Shown piece by piece: positions 17,173 to 28,161 of a DNA stretch of 64,000 nt. Position 1 is the stretch's first letter; every line of letters begins with the position of its first letter. The notes under the pieces are model-generated. The model made no database searches. It saw nothing but the letters and a program-made list of their open reading frames with translations, and had not been told where the DNA came from. Made by a program: the position numbers and the translations under genes. Source of the DNA: Caldicellulosiruptor kronotskyensis 2002 (GTDB lineage Bacteria; Bacillota; Thermoanaerobacteria; Caldicellulosiruptorales; Caldicellulosiruptoraceae); NCBI RefSeq assembly GCF_000166775.1, contig NC_014720.1:1482501-1546500 (forward strand). The letters are read 5' to 3'.

Positions 17173-17887
17173 AGCTTTCTCTCCTTTCAATGATAGTTAA
17201 ATCTTGTTTTTCAATTCCTCTTTCTTTTAAAAACTGTTGCCACCAATCTTGATATGCTATTGTGGAAAACTCCTTTCCAAGATGAGACCAATCGCCCTCA
17301 ACAACAAGGTGGTATTTCCCTTCCTTGTACTCGATTATATTTATAGCAGTATTGTCCTGCCACAAAATCTCGTTGAGTCTTTCAAATTCATATCCTTTTA
17401 TATACGTCAGAAGAGCCCTAATTAATGTTCCGTGGGTTACGATGCATATTCTTTTTCCCACATTTGACTTTACGATGTCCTCAAAAGCAGATTTTGCCCT
17501 CAAGAAAAGTTCATACATACTTTCACCATTTGGCATACAATGTTTGTGAGGCATTTTCTCCCACATTTCATACTCTGTTGGATAAAGCAAAGGAAGCTCA
17601 TCCCAGCACATGTCTTCCCAATCTCCACCATTTATCTCTATCAAATCTTCTCTTATTATAATCTTTATATCCCTTCCCTCTGCTATTTTGCTTGCAGTAT
17701 AAAGGGCTCTTTTCAGAGGACTTGAATAAATCACATCAAAATGGACATTTTTTAATCTTTCTGCAAGTTTTTGAGCTTGCAATTTACCCTTTTCTGTTAC
17801 ATTGGAATCTGTAATACCATGAAATCTTCTTATAAAATTTCCTTCTGCCTCTGCATGACGAATAAGATATACAACTGTTTTTGACAT
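17165..17887 (-). CDS. Histidine phosphatase family protein inside the pyr operon
   Basis: This 240-residue protein belongs to the phosphoglycerate mutase-like histidine phosphatases. The phospho-accepting His is in LIRHAEAEGN (about residue 11), followed by the Arg pair near FHGITDSNVTEKG, YSSPLKRALYTASKIAEG, the acidic EINGGDWEDM, and the second catalytic His in CIVTHGTLIRALL. Substrate is unknown. It lies between pyrD and pyrE with close spacing, so a phosphatase acting on a pyrimidine or phosphoribosyl compound is a fair guess, but only from position. Confidence 0.85.
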   Translation of the reverse strand: MSKTVVYLIRHAEAEGNFIRRFHGITDSNVTEKGKLQAQKLAERLKNVHFDVIYSSPLKRALYTASKIAEGRDIKIIIREDLIEINGGDWEDMCWDELPLLYPTEYEMWEKMPHKHCMPNGESMYELFLRAKSAFEDIVKSNVGKRICIVTHGTLIRALLTYIKGYEFERLNEILWQDNTAINIIEYKEGKYHLVVEGDWSHLGKEFSTIAYQDWWQQFLKERGIEKQDLTIIERRESYE

Positions 17888-17899
17888 TTTGTTTTCACC

Positions 17900-18802
17900 T
17901 CAGATATTTATGTTACCTACAAGCTCTTTTATGGAATTAAAACCCTTTCTTTCAAGATAAGCCTCAATTCCCTCTTTTATTTCGCAAACAGCTTTAGGAT
18001 TTATAAAATTCACAGTGCCTATCTGAATGGCAGTTGCACCAGCAATAAAAAACTCAATGGCATCTTTGTAATTCATAATTCCTCCCATGCCAACAATAGG
18101 TATTCTAACTTTCTTGAAACACTCATAAACCATTCTAACTGCAATTGGCTTTATAGCAGGGCCTGAAAGTCCACCTGTTACCATCTTTATCAAGGGTTTT
18201 CTTGTTTCAATATCAATTGCCATAGCAGACACAGTGTTTATAAGTGAAATTGCATCTGCTCCTGCTTTTTCTGCAGCTATTGCCAGCTGAGTTATATCTG
18301 TGACATTTGGTGTAAGTTTAACAATGATCGGACAGCTTGCCACATCTTTCACAGACTTTGTTATCTCATAGACCTTTTCTGGATCTTTGCCAAAGGCCAT
18401 TCCACCTTCTTTCACGTTCGGGCAAGATAAATTTACTTCAATCATATCCACAAGCGAACCCAAGATTTTTGTAAGCTCAACAAACTCTTCTTTGGTAAAA
18501 CCGTTTATATTGGCAATGATTTTGGTATTAAAGCCTTTTAAAAAAGGGAGTTCTTCATTTACAAATGCTTCAACTCCGGGATTTTCAAGACCAACAGAAT
18601 TTATTATTCCTGCATACACTTCACAAAGTCTTGGCTGGGGATTGCCAATTCTCTTTTTTAAAGTGATGCCCTTTGTACATATAGCGCCAAATTCACTTAT
18701 GTCAATTAACTTTGAATATTCACGACCAAAACCAAATGTGCCTGATGCTGCAATAACAGGGTTTTTGAGTCTTACCCCTGCTATCTCAACTTCTAAATTC
18801 AT
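17900..18802 (-). CDS. pyrD: Dihydroorotate dehydrogenase B, catalytic subunit
   Basis: This 300-residue FMN enzyme oxidises dihydroorotate to orotate with electrons passed to PyrK and NAD. Visible family parts are VIAASGTFGFGREYSKLID, AICTKGITLKKRIGNPQPR, NINGFTKEEFVEL, the active-base Cys in EVNLSCPNVKEGGMAFG, VKLTPNVTDI, GGLSGPAIKPIAVRMV and GMGGIMNYKDAIEF. The Cys base marks class 1. It overlaps pyrK by 4 bases (ATGA), as in other class 1B pairs. Confidence 0.95.
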   Translation of the reverse strand: MNLEVEIAGVRLKNPVIAASGTFGFGREYSKLIDISEFGAICTKGITLKKRIGNPQPRLCEVYAGIINSVGLENPGVEAFVNEELPFLKGFNTKIIANINGFTKEEFVELTKILGSLVDMIEVNLSCPNVKEGGMAFGKDPEKVYEITKSVKDVASCPIIVKLTPNVTDITQLAIAAEKAGADAISLINTVSAMAIDIETRKPLIKMVTGGLSGPAIKPIAVRMVYECFKKVRIPIVGMGGIMNYKDAIEFFIAGATAIQIGTVNFINPKAVCEIKEGIEAYLERKGFNSIKELVGNINI

Positions 18803-19566
18803 TCAATCTCAACCTCCATTATATCAAAAACAGGGCCATCTGAACACACATGATACATTTTGTCACCTTTTCCTTTTATACTACAGCAAAGACATGCGCC
18901 TATCCCGCACGCCATTTTTTCTTCTAAAGAGGCATAACATTTTACAGGGAGATTAAGATTTTTAATCGCCTTTAACATAGGCTTTGGCCCACAGCAAAAA
19001 ACAATTTTATATTTCTCTTTTGAAAAATTTGCTTTAAAAAGCTCAACAACACTCCCTTTGTAACCGCTACTGCCATCATCTGTTGCTATTAAGGTATTGT
19101 TGCAAATGCTATTGAATCTTTCTACCAAAAACATTGATTTTATGCTTCTGAATCCAAGAAATACATCAACTTTATTGCCTCTATTTTTGAGCTCTTTACA
19201 GAGGCCAACAAGGGGGAAAATTCCAACCCCCCCTCCAATTACAGCAACCTTACCGTCGAATGTGTCTGTCAAAAATGAGTTTCCAAGTGGACCCAAGACA
19301 TCAATAGCCTCTCCTTTTGATTTTTGAGAAAGAAGCTTTGTGCCTTTACCTACCACTTTGTAACCGATATAGACTCTTTTTCCCTCAACAAAAGAGATGC
19401 TGAAAGGTCTTCTCAAAAGAGGATAAATGCTCTCTTTATCAATTAGAATATTCACAAAATTGCCCGGTTTAAAATTTTCTGCTAAATATTCAGATTCAAA
19501 GGATAGAAGAAATATATTATTTGCAATCATTACATTTTCTTCAATTTTAACCTCTAATAGCTTCAT
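18799..19566 (-). CDS. pyrK: Dihydroorotate dehydrogenase B, electron-transfer subunit
   Basis: PyrK carries FAD and a 2Fe-2S cluster and links PyrD to NAD. The 255-residue protein shows the FAD segment [11 protein letters not shown], the nucleotide-binding [15 protein letters not shown] and [10 protein letters not shown], and the cluster ligands in [13 protein letters not shown] with a fourth Cys in [10 protein letters not shown]. The ATG at 19566 has GGAGAG upstream; the first in-frame TTG at 19572 is less likely. It overlaps the end of carB by 20 bases. Confidence 0.93.
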   Translation of the reverse strand: MKLLEVKIEENVMIANNIFLLSFESEYLAENFKPGNFVNILIDKESIYPLLRRPFSISFVEGKRVYIGYKVVGKGTKLLSQKSKGEAIDVLGPLGNSFLTDTFDGKVAVIGGGVGIFPLVGLCKELKNRGNKVDVFLGFRSIKSMFLVERFNSICNNTLIATDDGSSGYKGSVVELFKANFSKEKYKIVFCCGPKPMLKAIKNLNLPVKCYASLEEKMACGIGACLCCSIKGKGDKMYHVCSDGPVFDIMEVEIE

Positions 19567-22500
19567 TATCAATCTCTCCTATGTTAAATATGTCAAGTTC
19601 TCTTTTTTGTTTTAGAAACTCAATAATTTCAACTACAGCTTTTGCAGTGTCAACTGAAGTGAAGATTGGCACTTTGTTTTCCACAGCAAACCTTCTTATC
19701 AAAAAACCATCTCTTTGAGGCTGCCTTCCTTTTGTAGGAGTATTGATAACAATGTTTATTTCTCCCTTTCTAATCAAATCTATTATATTTGGACTTCCTT
19801 CAGACACTTTTTTAACATAATTTGCAGCAACCTGATAAAAGTTCAGATGTTTTGCTGTCTTTGATGTTGCATATATTTTGAATCCAAGCTTTTCAAACTT
19901 CTCAGCAATAGGGATGATTTCATTTTTATCAGGGTCGGCAACAGTAAAAAGCACTCCACCTTCTAATGGCAGCTTTGTTCCGCTTGCAACAAGCCCTTTG
20001 TAGAGAGCAACATAATAGTCTTTCGAAATTCCCATAACCTCGCCTGTTGACTTCATCTCAGGACCAAGTGATACTTCAACATCAGGCAGTTTTTCAAATG
20101 AGAAAACAGGAACTTTAAAGGCATAGAAATCTTTTTTCGGCAAAAGCCCAACTGTGTTTACCAAATCTTTCAGCTTATACCCTAAACTTACCATTGTTGC
20201 AAGCTCAACCATGGGAACACCAGTTACCTTGCTCAAAAACGGTACCGTTCTGCTGCCTCTTGGATTTACTTCGATAACATAAAGTTCTTCATTTTGAACA
20301 ATAAACTGCACATTCATAAGCCCTTTGCATTCAAGCTCTCTTGCTATTTTGAGGGTGTATTCGACAATCTTCTCTTCAATATACTTTGAAATATTCCTTG
20401 CAGGATACAGTGAAATACTGTCTCCCGAATGAATACCCGCTCTTTCAATATGTTCCATTATCCCGGGTATCAAGATATCCTCGCCATCAGATATAGCATC
20501 AACCTCTATTTCTTTTCCGACGATGTATTTGTCAATGAGGATAGGGTGGTTATTTAAATTTTTTGCATAGCTGAGCATCTCAACAATATCGTCATCATCA
20601 AAGGCAATCTTCATACCCTGTCCGCCAAGAACGTATGATGGCCGCACAAGCACAGGATATCCCAATGAGTTTGCTATTCTTAGTGCTTCTTGCAGCGTAT
20701 AACATGTGTAACCTGGAGGTCTTTTGATGTTAAGCTTATTCAAGATTTTGTCAAATCTTTCCCTGTCTTCTGCGATATCTATTCCCTCTGCGCTTGTACC
20801 AAAAATCTTGATACCCTCTTTTGCAAGCTGCTGAGAAAGTTTTATAGCTGTTTGACCGCCAAATTGGACTATCACACCCTCTGCCTTTACTGTTTCAATA
20901 ACATTTAGCACATCTTCTTTTGTGAGAGGTTCAAAAAAGAGCATATCTGAGGTATCAAAATCAGTGCTTACAGTTTCGGGGTTGTTGTTTATAATGACAG
21001 ATTTTATGCCAAGCTTTGAGAGTGCATAAACACTGTGTACAGAAGTATAATCAAACTCAATTCCCTGACCAATTCTAATCGGACCTGAGCCCAAAACAAC
21101 AATTTTTCTCTGTGTATATGATGTTTGTGATACTGCTACATCATTTTCTCTTTCATATGTTGAGTAATAATATGGAGTTTTTGCTTCAAATTCTGCTGCA
21201 CATGTATCAACCATTTTGTATACCGGTGTTATGTTTAGGCTTTTTCTTAAACTCCTCACATCATTTTCAGATATCTCTTTGAGACTTGCAATTGTCTTGT
21301 CACTGAACCCCATCTTCTTTGCTTCAAGCAGAATACTGCTGTTTAAATCCTCTTTTCTAATTCTCTCTTCCATCTCGATTATATTTTTAATCTTGTGAAG
21401 GAAAAATCTGTCTACTTTGCTGATTCGGTATAGGTATTCTACTTCATATCTTCTTCTTATAGCCTCAGCAAGTGCAAATATTCTTCTGTCATCAGCCTCG
21501 ATTATAAGTTGTGAGAGAGATTCGTTATCTAAACTTTTTAGCTCTGGAAGGTCTAAGTAGTCCAGTCCTATGTCAAGAGACCTTATACCTTTTAAAAGGC
21601 TTTCTTCAAAGGTCCTTCCAATTGCCATGACCTCTCCAGTTGCCTTCATCTGTGTACCAAGCTTTCTATTTGCATAAGTGAACTTGTCAAACGGCCAGCG
21701 TGGAATTTTCAGAACAACATAGTCAAGAGCAGGTTCAAAGCTTGCGTATGTCATTTTTGTAATAGCATTTTCTATTTCGTCAAGTGTATAGCCAAGCGCA
21801 ATCTTTGCAGCAATTCTGGCAATTGGATACCCTGTCGCTTTTGAAGCTAAAGCAGATGAGCGGCTGACCCTTGGATTTACTTCAATTACTGCATATTCAA
21901 AGCTATCAGGATTTAGAGCAAACTGAACATTGCACCCTCCTTCAATCTTCAGAGCATCTATGATTTTGAGAGCAGATGATCTTAGCATTTGATATTCTTT
22001 ATCAGAAAGTGTCTGCGATGGTGCAATAACAATGCTATCGCCTGTATGAATTCCCACCGGGTCAATATTTTCCATGTTACACACAGTAATCAGGCATCCG
22101 TTTGAGTCTCGCATAACCTCATACTCTATCTCTTTCCACCCTTTTATACTTTTCTCTACAAGTATTTGGTGCACAGGACTGTACGAAAGACCTCTTCTTG
22201 CAATCTCAACAAACTCCTCTTCATTGTTTGCAATACCACCGCCAGTCCCACCAAGGGTATATGCCGGTCTTATTATAACAGGAAAGCCTATTTTCTTTGC
22301 AAACGCAAGACCATCTTCTACACAGTTTACAACCTCACTCGGAACAACAGGTTCGCCAATTTTTATCATCAGCTGTTTAAAAAGTTGTCTATCTTCTGCA
22401 AACTCAATAGCTTCAATGTTTGTTCCAATTACCTTGACATTGTATTTGTCAAGGATCCCACTTTTGTAAAGTTCAACAGCAGTGTTAAGACCTGTTTGCC

Positions 22501-22774
22501 CTCCAAGTGTTGGTAATATGGCATCAACTCTTTCTTTTTGAATTATCTTTTCTATTATTTCACAAGTTATAGGCTCGATATAGATACTGTCTGCCATTGT
22601 TTTGTCTGTCATGATTGTTGCTGGGTTTGAGTTTATAAGAATAACCTCAATACCCTCTTCTTTTAACGCCTTACAAGCCTGGCTTCCTGAATAGTCAAAC
22701 TCAGCTGCTTGGCCAATTATAATCGGTCCTGAACCAATAACCAAAACCTTTTTTATATCCTTTCTCAGTGGCAC
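19547..22774 (-). CDS. carB: Carbamoyl-phosphate synthase, large subunit
   Basis: This 1075-residue subunit makes carbamoyl phosphate from bicarbonate, ATP and ammonia. It has the internal duplication of the family, with two ATP-grasp halves (each beginning with a GSGPI-type segment: [20 protein letters not shown] and [18 protein letters not shown]). A C-terminal allosteric domain ([20 protein letters not shown]) follows. The GTG start follows GAGGTGAG. Normally it works with the glutaminase subunit CarA; no carA is present in this operon or window. It would need a CarA encoded elsewhere, or use free ammonia. Confidence 0.96.
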   Translation of the reverse strand: MPLRKDIKKVLVIGSGPIIIGQAAEFDYSGSQACKALKEEGIEVILINSNPATIMTDKTMADSIYIEPITCEIIEKIIQKERVDAILPTLGGQTGLNTAVELYKSGILDKYNVKVIGTNIEAIEFAEDRQLFKQLMIKIGEPVVPSEVVNCVEDGLAFAKKIGFPVIIRPAYTLGGTGGGIANNEEEFVEIARRGLSYSPVHQILVEKSIKGWKEIEYEVMRDSNGCLITVCNMENIDPVGIHTGDSIVIAPSQTLSDKEYQMLRSSALKIIDALKIEGGCNVQFALNPDSFEYAVIEVNPRVSRSSALASKATGYPIARIAAKIALGYTLDEIENAITKMTYASFEPALDYVVLKIPRWPFDKFTYANRKLGTQMKATGEVMAIGRTFEESLLKGIRSLDIGLDYLDLPELKSLDNESLSQLIIEADDRRIFALAEAIRRRYEVEYLYRISKVDRFFLHKIKNIIEMEERIRKEDLNSSILLEAKKMGFSDKTIASLKEISENDVRSLRKSLNITPVYKMVDTCAAEFEAKTPYYYSTYERENDVAVSQTSYTQRKIVVLGSGPIRIGQGIEFDYTSVHSVYALSKLGIKSVIINNNPETVSTDFDTSDMLFFEPLTKEDVLNVIETVKAEGVIVQFGGQTAIKLSQQLAKEGIKIFGTSAEGIDIAEDRERFDKILNKLNIKRPPGYTCYTLQEALRIANSLGYPVLVRPSYVLGGQGMKIAFDDDDIVEMLSYAKNLNNHPILIDKYIVGKEIEVDAISDGEDILIPGIMEHIERAGIHSGDSISLYPARNISKYIEEKIVEYTLKIARELECKGLMNVQFIVQNEELYVIEVNPRGSRTVPFLSKVTGVPMVELATMVSLGYKLKDLVNTVGLLPKKDFYAFKVPVFSFEKLPDVEVSLGPEMKSTGEVMGISKDYYVALYKGLVASGTKLPLEGGVLFTVADPDKNEIIPIAEKFEKLGFKIYATSKTAKHLNFYQVAANYVKKVSEGSPNIIDLIRKGEINIVINTPTKGRQPQRDGFLIRRFAVENKVPIFTSVDTAKAVVEIIEFLKQKRELDIFNIGEIDNEAIRG

Positions 22775-22806
22775 TTTAAAGTCTCACCTCTTTTGATTTT
22801 ATTTCT

Positions 22807-23724
22807 TTAAGAGATTGCTGCATTGATACTTTCCTTGATACTTTTTGAAGCTAAGTAGCTACTCTTTTCAAAATCAGAATGAACATAGTTTTTGTATGCA
22901 TAGATTATATCACGCGACGAATTTACTATTATGCCCATGTTGTTGCTGTCCACAAAATATTTCAAATCTTCTACTTTTCCTCCTTGCACACCAATTCCCG
23001 GTACAAGAAGGAAAGAGTTTGGCAAGATTTCCCTTATTCTTTTACCAGCCTCAGGCTGGGTTGCACCTACAACAGCACCAACATCACTGTAACCTTCTTT
23101 CCCTATGCAGTTTTTCCCCCATTCATAAACTTTTTCGGCTACAACTTCAAAAAGGTATTTATCTTCTACCATCAGATCTTGAAAATCACCAGAAGAAGGA
23201 TTGGAAGTCTTAACAAGCACAAACAAACCTTTTTTGAATCTCTCACAGTCTTCAATAAATGGCTTTATACCGTCTTGACCAAGATAAGGGTTTGTGGTGA
23301 TTGCATCAAACTCAAAAAACCTTATTTTTTTACCAAAAATGGGTGTTTCGCCAAGATAGGCGTTTGAGTATCCTTTTGCAGAACTTGAGATGTCGTTTCT
23401 TTTACCATCAAAGATTACCACAAGCTTTTTGTTTTTTGCATATTCACAGAGTTTATGCAAAACCTCAAATCCATGGTAAGAGTACTGTTCAAAGAATGCT
23501 GCCTGAAACTTTACTCCAACCACATTTTCTTCCACAGCATCGATAATCCTTCGGTTGTATTCAAACAAAATGGTTTTTAAATTGTCAATCTCGCTTTTTT
23601 CTTTATCATAAAATCTTTTGATAAAATAATCTGGTATATTTTCAATGCTTGTATCAATTCCTGCTATAAGAACACTATTTTTCTTTTTTATAGACTCAAT
23701 TAGCCTATCAGAAAAGTTCAGCAA
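22807..23724 (-). CDS. pyrF: Orotidine 5'-phosphate decarboxylase (type 2)
   Basis: PyrF makes UMP from OMP, the last step of the pathway. The 305-residue length and the motifs [14 protein letters not shown], the catalytic [21 protein letters not shown], and [17 protein letters not shown] mark the longer type 2 (PyrF subfamily 2) enzymes. PGIGVQGG is the phosphate-binding segment. The TTG start overlaps the end of pyrC by 7 bases and follows AAGGACGGTG. Confidence 0.94.
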   Translation of the reverse strand: MLNFSDRLIESIKKKNSVLIAGIDTSIENIPDYFIKRFYDKEKSEIDNLKTILFEYNRRIIDAVEENVVGVKFQAAFFEQYSYHGFEVLHKLCEYAKNKKLVVIFDGKRNDISSSAKGYSNAYLGETPIFGKKIRFFEFDAITTNPYLGQDGIKPFIEDCERFKKGLFVLVKTSNPSSGDFQDLMVEDKYLFEVVAEKVYEWGKNCIGKEGYSDVGAVVGATQPEAGKRIREILPNSFLLVPGIGVQGGKVEDLKYFVDSNNMGIIVNSSRDIIYAYKNYVHSDFEKSSYLASKSIKESINAAIS

Positions 23725-25013
23725 TTCAAAACACCGTCCTTTTTTAATATCTTCCCATTATATATTACTGTCTCAACATAAGAAGTCAAAAGTTTACCCA
23801 AAAACACACTATTTTTTGATTTTGACACAATGTTATCCTCTTTTACTTCCCACTTTTTCTTTAAATCTACAATTACAAGGTTAGCTTTTTTTCCTTCTTT
23901 TATAACATTTGGAGAAAGTCCAATTATTTTTCTTGGATTGTGGTGCAGAAGCTCCACTATTTTCCCAATATCAAATCCATTTTTCTCAACAAGATATGTG
24001 AACAGCACAGAAAATGCAGTTTCAAATCCAATTGTCCCGCTTGCAGCAAGGTTAAATTCGACATTCTTTTCATCTTTATGATGTGGGGCATGGTCTGTTG
24101 ATATACAGTCGATTACACCTTCTTTTAGTCCTTCAATCAAAGCTTCCACGTCCTCTTGTGTTCTCAAAGGGGGGTTTACTTTTGCATTTGTATTAAATCC
24201 AAGCACCTCTTCTTCTGTAAGACTTATATAATGTGGGCATGTGTCAGCCGTGACATTTACACCCCACTCTTTTGCAATTTTTATAAGTCTAACAGATTCT
24301 TTGGTGGACACATGGGTTATATGAAGATGTGCTTTTGTTTCTTTTGCAAGAAGAATATCTCTTGCGACAATAATTGATTCTGCCTCGCGTGGAATTCCTC
24401 TAAGTCCCGTGATTGTTGACACATATCCTAAATTTATCTGTCCTCCTTCAGATAAGTTCGAATCCTCACAGTGCGAAATGACAGGTATTGAAAAATCTTT
24501 TGAGTACAAAAGAGCATTTCTCATAATGTTTGCGTTCATAACACACTTTCCATCGTCTGATATAGCAATGGCCCCTTCTTCTTTCATAAATCCTATCTCT
24601 GCAAGCTCTTCTCCTGAAAGTCCTTTTGTTATAGCCCCAACAGGTAAAACCTCAATTGGTGAGACCTCTTTTGCACGGTATTTTATATACGCAATCATTG
24701 CTCTGTTGTCTATAGGAGGGTTTGTGTTTGGCATACAACAGATGGTTGTAAATCCTCCTGCTAAAGCAGCTCTGCTGCCACTCTTTATGTCTTCTTTGTA
24801 CTCGAAACCAGGTTCCCGCAAATGACAGTGAATATCGGTAAAGCTTGGCATTACATACTTGCCGCTTGCATCTATTATAATCATATTATCTGGATTTTCT
24901 TCTATGTTAATACCAATCTTTTCTATCTTGTCATCAACTATCAGTATATCAGCTTTTTCATTTTTGTCGTGAATACTATTTACAATCTGTGCATTTTTTA
25001 TCAATATCATCAC
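23718..25013 (-). CDS. pyrC: Dihydroorotase
   Basis: This 431-residue amidohydrolase converts carbamoyl-aspartate to dihydroorotate. Metal ligands are visible in the order expected: [47 protein letters not shown], and the catalytic Asp in [14 protein letters not shown]. The length fits type I dihydroorotase. Two consecutive ATG codons (25013 and 25010) overlap the pyrB stop; AGGAGGG stands upstream. Confidence 0.95.
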   Translation of the reverse strand: MMILIKNAQIVNSIHDKNEKADILIVDDKIEKIGINIEENPDNMIIIDASGKYVMPSFTDIHCHLREPGFEYKEDIKSGSRAALAGGFTTICCMPNTNPPIDNRAMIAYIKYRAKEVSPIEVLPVGAITKGLSGEELAEIGFMKEEGAIAISDDGKCVMNANIMRNALLYSKDFSIPVISHCEDSNLSEGGQINLGYVSTITGLRGIPREAESIIVARDILLAKETKAHLHITHVSTKESVRLIKIAKEWGVNVTADTCPHYISLTEEEVLGFNTNAKVNPPLRTQEDVEALIEGLKEGVIDCISTDHAPHHKDEKNVEFNLAASGTIGFETAFSVLFTYLVEKNGFDIGKIVELLHHNPRKIIGLSPNVIKEGKKANLVIVDLKKKWEVKEDNIVSKSKNSVFLGKLLTSYVETVIYNGKILKKDGVLNC

Positions 25014-25927
25014 CTATAAATTCCCTCCTTGCGCGTGCAAAGGTATAAAACTGCCATTCTAACGGCAATACCGTTTGTGACCTGCTCATCAATTGTTGAA
25101 TTTGGCAGCTGCATCACCTCTGAAGAAATTTCAACCCCCCTGTTGACAGGACCAGGATGCATAATCAGGGTGCTGCCTGAAATATACCTCATTATATCTT
25201 CGTTTAATCCATAAAACTTGTAATATTCTTGTTTTGAGGTTATAAAGCCTCGTTTTTGTCTTTCAAGTTGAATCCTCAAATCTATTACAACATCTTTTCC
25301 TGAGACTGCCTCTTCTAAAGAAGATGCAACATAAGCAAAGTTTTCAATATAAGGCGGAATAAGAGTTTGTGGCCCAAACACTGTGATTTGGTTGTCAAAC
25401 TTAGAAAGTCCCCATATGTTGCTTCTTGCAACCCTGCTGTGAAGAATATCACCAATGATTGCTATCTTCAACCTCTCAATTGTTCCAAGCCTTTCTCTTA
25501 TTGTGAACATATCAAGCAGTGCCTGAGTTGGATGCTCGTTCATTCCATCACCTGCGTTTATGACCGAAAATGAGCAGTTTTTAGCAATAAAATGCGGCAC
25601 GCCAGAAACTGAATGTCTAACAATGAGAACATCTGTTTTCAGAGCTTCCAAAGTTTTTACAGTGTCAAGCAAAGATTCCCCTTTCTGCACACTGCTGGTT
25701 TGCACCGAGATTGATGTTGTATTTGCACTCATAAACTTTGCTGCAAGCTCAAACGATGTTCGTGTTCTGGTACTATTTTCATAAAACAGAGTTACAACCG
25801 AATACCCCTGCAGATGAGGAGTCTTTTTTGTTTCGCTCTTTAGAATTGTCTTCATATCTTTTGCAAGATTCAGTATTTTTATTATATCCTCTTTTGAAAG
25901 CTCTCTTAGCCCAAGCAAATGTTTCAA
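25010..25927 (-). CDS. pyrB: Aspartate carbamoyltransferase, catalytic subunit
   Basis: PyrB joins carbamoyl phosphate and aspartate, the first committed step. It has 305 residues with the carbamoyl-phosphate motif [14 protein letters not shown], the loop [34 protein letters not shown], and [12 protein letters not shown] near the C-terminus. A TTG at 25927, 8 bases after GGAGGT, gives the common N-terminus [14 protein letters not shown]. No pyrI regulatory chain follows, so it is the unregulated Bacillus-type enzyme, with control at transcription by PyrR. Confidence 0.95.
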   Translation of the reverse strand: MKHLLGLRELSKEDIIKILNLAKDMKTILKSETKKTPHLQGYSVVTLFYENSTRTRTSFELAAKFMSANTTSISVQTSSVQKGESLLDTVKTLEALKTDVLIVRHSVSGVPHFIAKNCSFSVINAGDGMNEHPTQALLDMFTIRERLGTIERLKIAIIGDILHSRVARSNIWGLSKFDNQITVFGPQTLIPPYIENFAYVASSLEEAVSGKDVVIDLRIQLERQKRGFITSKQEYYKFYGLNEDIMRYISGSTLIMHPGPVNRGVEISSEVMQLPNSTIDEQVTNGIAVRMAVLYLCTRKEGIYR

Positions 25928-25979
25928 TTTATCCACCTCCGACTGTTTACAAAAAAGGTAGGGAAAATAACCCCTACCC

Positions 25980-27353
25980 TTAATTATTTGGTTCTAAAGC
26001 TTCTTTTGTCTTTGCTATTTTAAGTTCTTTTGACTCTGGTAAAAGAAGATTTAAAATTATTCCTACAAATGTAGCAAGAGCCATTCCTTCAAATTCAATG
26101 TTGAAAAATTTGAGTCTTGTTCCACCAACACCAATTATTAAAACCACAGAAGCAATTACAAGGTTGCGTGTTTGAGACAAGTCCACCTTGCTTTCAATCA
26201 TCATTCTCAAACCAGATGAAGCAATAACACCAAACAGCAGGATGCTGATTCCTCCAATTACAGATGAAGGAATTACCTGAATAAGAGCACCAAGCTTTTG
26301 GACAAATGAAAGCAAAATTGCCAGGATTGCTGCCCATAAGATTACCCATGTACTGTACACCTTTGTTATTGCCATAACGCCAATATTTTCACCATATGTT
26401 GTATTAGGAGGACCTCCAAGAAAACCTGCAGCAATTGTTGCAAGTCCATCTCCTGCTAATGACCTGTGAAGTCCTGGATTTTTTGTAAAATCTCTTCCCA
26501 CAACATTATTTGTCACAAGAAGATGTCCTATATGTTCTGTTATTGTAACTATGGCAATTGGAGCAATTGATAAAATAGCAGAGAGTGAAAATTTAGGAAA
26601 TGTAAACTGAGGAAGCCCTATCCACTTTGCATTCTTGATAACTTCATAATTTAAAAATGGAATATACTTGCCATTTGGATAGAACGAATTTAGAAGATTT
26701 GTATTCATACCAATCAAGTCAAGTACATATGCAAAAAGATATCCACTCACAAGTCCAATTAAAACAGGTATGACTTTAAAAAATCCTTTAAAGTAAACAG
26801 AGCCAAATACGGCAACAAGTAATGTAAATATAGAAACCCAGCAAACAGGACTTTTTAGGACATTTACAGCAACTTCCAAAATCTGACCATCTTTTACAAC
26901 CTCTTTGAAAAGTCCTGCTGATTTCACAGCAGCAGCTCTTGCAAGAGAAAGTCCAATAATCATTACAACAGGACCAACAACTACCGGTGGCAAAATCTTG
27001 TCAATCCAGTTTGTCCCAAATAGGTAAACAAGAAATGCTACAATCAGATATACAACACCTGATGCAATGCATCCAGCAAGAGCATATTCTTTTCCTCCAA
27101 GCGAGGCAGAAACTGTGATAATAGGATTTATATATGCAAAAGACGAACCAAGATAAGCTGGAACTTTATTTTTTGTTACAAGAATATATATTATGGTCCC
27201 CACACCACTTGTAAAGAGAGCCACAGTTGGGCTAAGTCCTACCAGAATAGGAACCAAGATTGTTGCGCCAACCATTGCAAAAAGATGTTGAAGACTCAAA
27301 GGCAATGTTTTCAAAAATGGAAGCTTTTCTTCAACCTGAACAACTCTGTTCAT
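25980..27353 (-). CDS. uraA: Uracil permease (NCS2 family)
   Basis: This 457-residue membrane transporter with about 12-14 hydrophobic segments takes up uracil by proton symport. Family marks are [18 protein letters not shown] near the start, [33 protein letters not shown] with the conserved acidic residue, and [20 protein letters not shown]. The ATG at 27353 follows GAAAGGGGAAAG; an in-frame ATG at 27407 overlaps pyrR and is less likely. Placement right after pyrR is the same as pyrP in Bacillus. Confidence 0.93.
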   Translation of the reverse strand: MNRVVQVEEKLPFLKTLPLSLQHLFAMVGATILVPILVGLSPTVALFTSGVGTIIYILVTKNKVPAYLGSSFAYINPIITVSASLGGKEYALAGCIASGVVYLIVAFLVYLFGTNWIDKILPPVVVGPVVMIIGLSLARAAAVKSAGLFKEVVKDGQILEVAVNVLKSPVCWVSIFTLLVAVFGSVYFKGFFKVIPVLIGLVSGYLFAYVLDLIGMNTNLLNSFYPNGKYIPFLNYEVIKNAKWIGLPQFTFPKFSLSAILSIAPIAIVTITEHIGHLLVTNNVVGRDFTKNPGLHRSLAGDGLATIAAGFLGGPPNTTYGENIGVMAITKVYSTWVILWAAILAILLSFVQKLGALIQVIPSSVIGGISILLFGVIASSGLRMMIESKVDLSQTRNLVIASVVLIIGVGGTRLKFFNIEFEGMALATFVGIILNLLLPESKELKIAKTKEALEPNN

Positions 27354-27381
27354 TTTCAAAGCTTTCCCCTTTCTTTTAAAG

Positions 27382-27930
27382 TTATATTTCCCTATCAAGC
27401 TGTTCAATTATTACTCTGTTGTCGTTGTCAAACTCATCAACAAGAACATGAACAATTTCTTTTCTTGAAGTTGGAACATTTTTTCCTACATAGTCAGCCC
27501 TAATTGGAAGTTCTCTGTGTCCTCTGTCAATCAACACTGCAAGCTGAATCATCTTTGGTCTTCCCATGTCCATCAAAGCTTCAATTGCTGCTCTTACTGT
27601 TCTACCTGTAAAAAGAACATCGTCTACTAAAACTATCTTCTTGTTGTTTATATCAAAATCAATCCTTGTGGAGTTAACCGTAGGATGCTCAGAAAGCAAA
27701 CTCAAATCGTCCCTGTAAAATGTGATGTCCAAAATACCTAAAGGAAGTTTTATCCCTTCTATCTTTTCTATGTTTTCCTGTATTCTTTTTGCCAGAGTTA
27801 CACCTCTTCGCTGAATCCCAACAAGGCAAAGATTTTCAACACCCTTGTTTTTTTCAAGTATCTCGTGAGAAATCCTGACTAAAGCCCTTCGCATTTGATT
27901 TGCATCCATAATTTCTTTTAATTTTTCCAA
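27382..27930 (-). CDS. pyrR: PyrR transcription attenuator / uracil phosphoribosyltransferase
   Basis: This 182-residue RNA-binding regulator of pyr attenuation also has uracil phosphoribosyltransferase activity. The PRPP loop [20 protein letters not shown] is clear, as are [17 protein letters not shown] and the C-terminal [19 protein letters not shown]. With UMP bound, PyrR stabilises an anti-antiterminator hairpin in the leader and causes early termination. The TTG at 27930 follows AAAGGAGG; the frame extends upstream to 27954 but has no site there. It is the first gene of the operon behind the attenuator. Confidence 0.95.
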   Translation of the reverse strand: MEKLKEIMDANQMRRALVRISHEILEKNKGVENLCLVGIQRRGVTLAKRIQENIEKIEGIKLPLGILDITFYRDDLSLLSEHPTVNSTRIDFDINNKKIVLVDDVLFTGRTVRAAIEALMDMGRPKMIQLAVLIDRGHRELPIRADYVGKNVPTSRKEIVHVLVDEFDNDNRVIIEQLDREI

Positions 27931-27952
27931 AATACAGCACCTCCTTTGGCAC

Positions 27953-27993
27953 AAAAAAAGCTTCCTGCCTGTGAATTGGCAAGAAGCTTTTTT
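27953..27993 (-). terminator. Attenuator terminator in the pyr leader
   Basis: A minus-strand stem AAAAAAGCTTCTTGCC with GGCAGGAAGCTTTTTTT (one mismatch region) ends in a T run 5 bases before the pyrR ribosome site. The CTTGCC in its 5' arm can pair instead with GGCAAG in the PyrR site upstream, giving the antiterminator. Confidence 0.88.
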
Positions 27994-28028
27994 GACATGC
28001 TAATACTTTCAACCTCTCATATTTCAAC

Positions 28029-28062
28029 CTTGCCGCCTCACAGGGCCAGCTTAAAGGTCTCA
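28029..28062 (-). promoter_or_regulatory. PyrR-binding anti-antiterminator element
   Basis: On the minus strand the leader carries CCCTGTGAGGCGGCAAGG (28029-28046), a close match to the known PyrR-recognition pattern (UCC-N-GUGAGG followed by GGCAAGG). It lies about 40 bases upstream of the attenuator terminator. A conserved purine-rich stem flanks it. Confidence 0.88.
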
Positions 28063-28106
28063 AATTCTCTTAAAGTCACTATTCGGTTTTTATTTATTTC
28101 TTAGCT

Positions 28107-28136
28107 ATTATAACACCAAGATGTACAGTTTGTCTA
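28107..28136 (-). promoter_or_regulatory. Promoter of the pyr operon
   Basis: On the minus strand, TAGACA (28131-28136) and TATAAT (28107-28112) are 18 bases apart. Transcription would begin near 28100 and give a leader of about 170 bases containing the PyrR element and attenuator. Confidence 0.75.
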
Positions 28137-28161
28137 TGGTTTTTAATGTAATAAGCGGTAT

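Noticed and set aside
22074..22516. Plus-strand frames of about 115-130 codons opposite carB
   Set aside because: Antisense to an unmistakable carB with coupled neighbours; no recognisable protein features or ribosome site.
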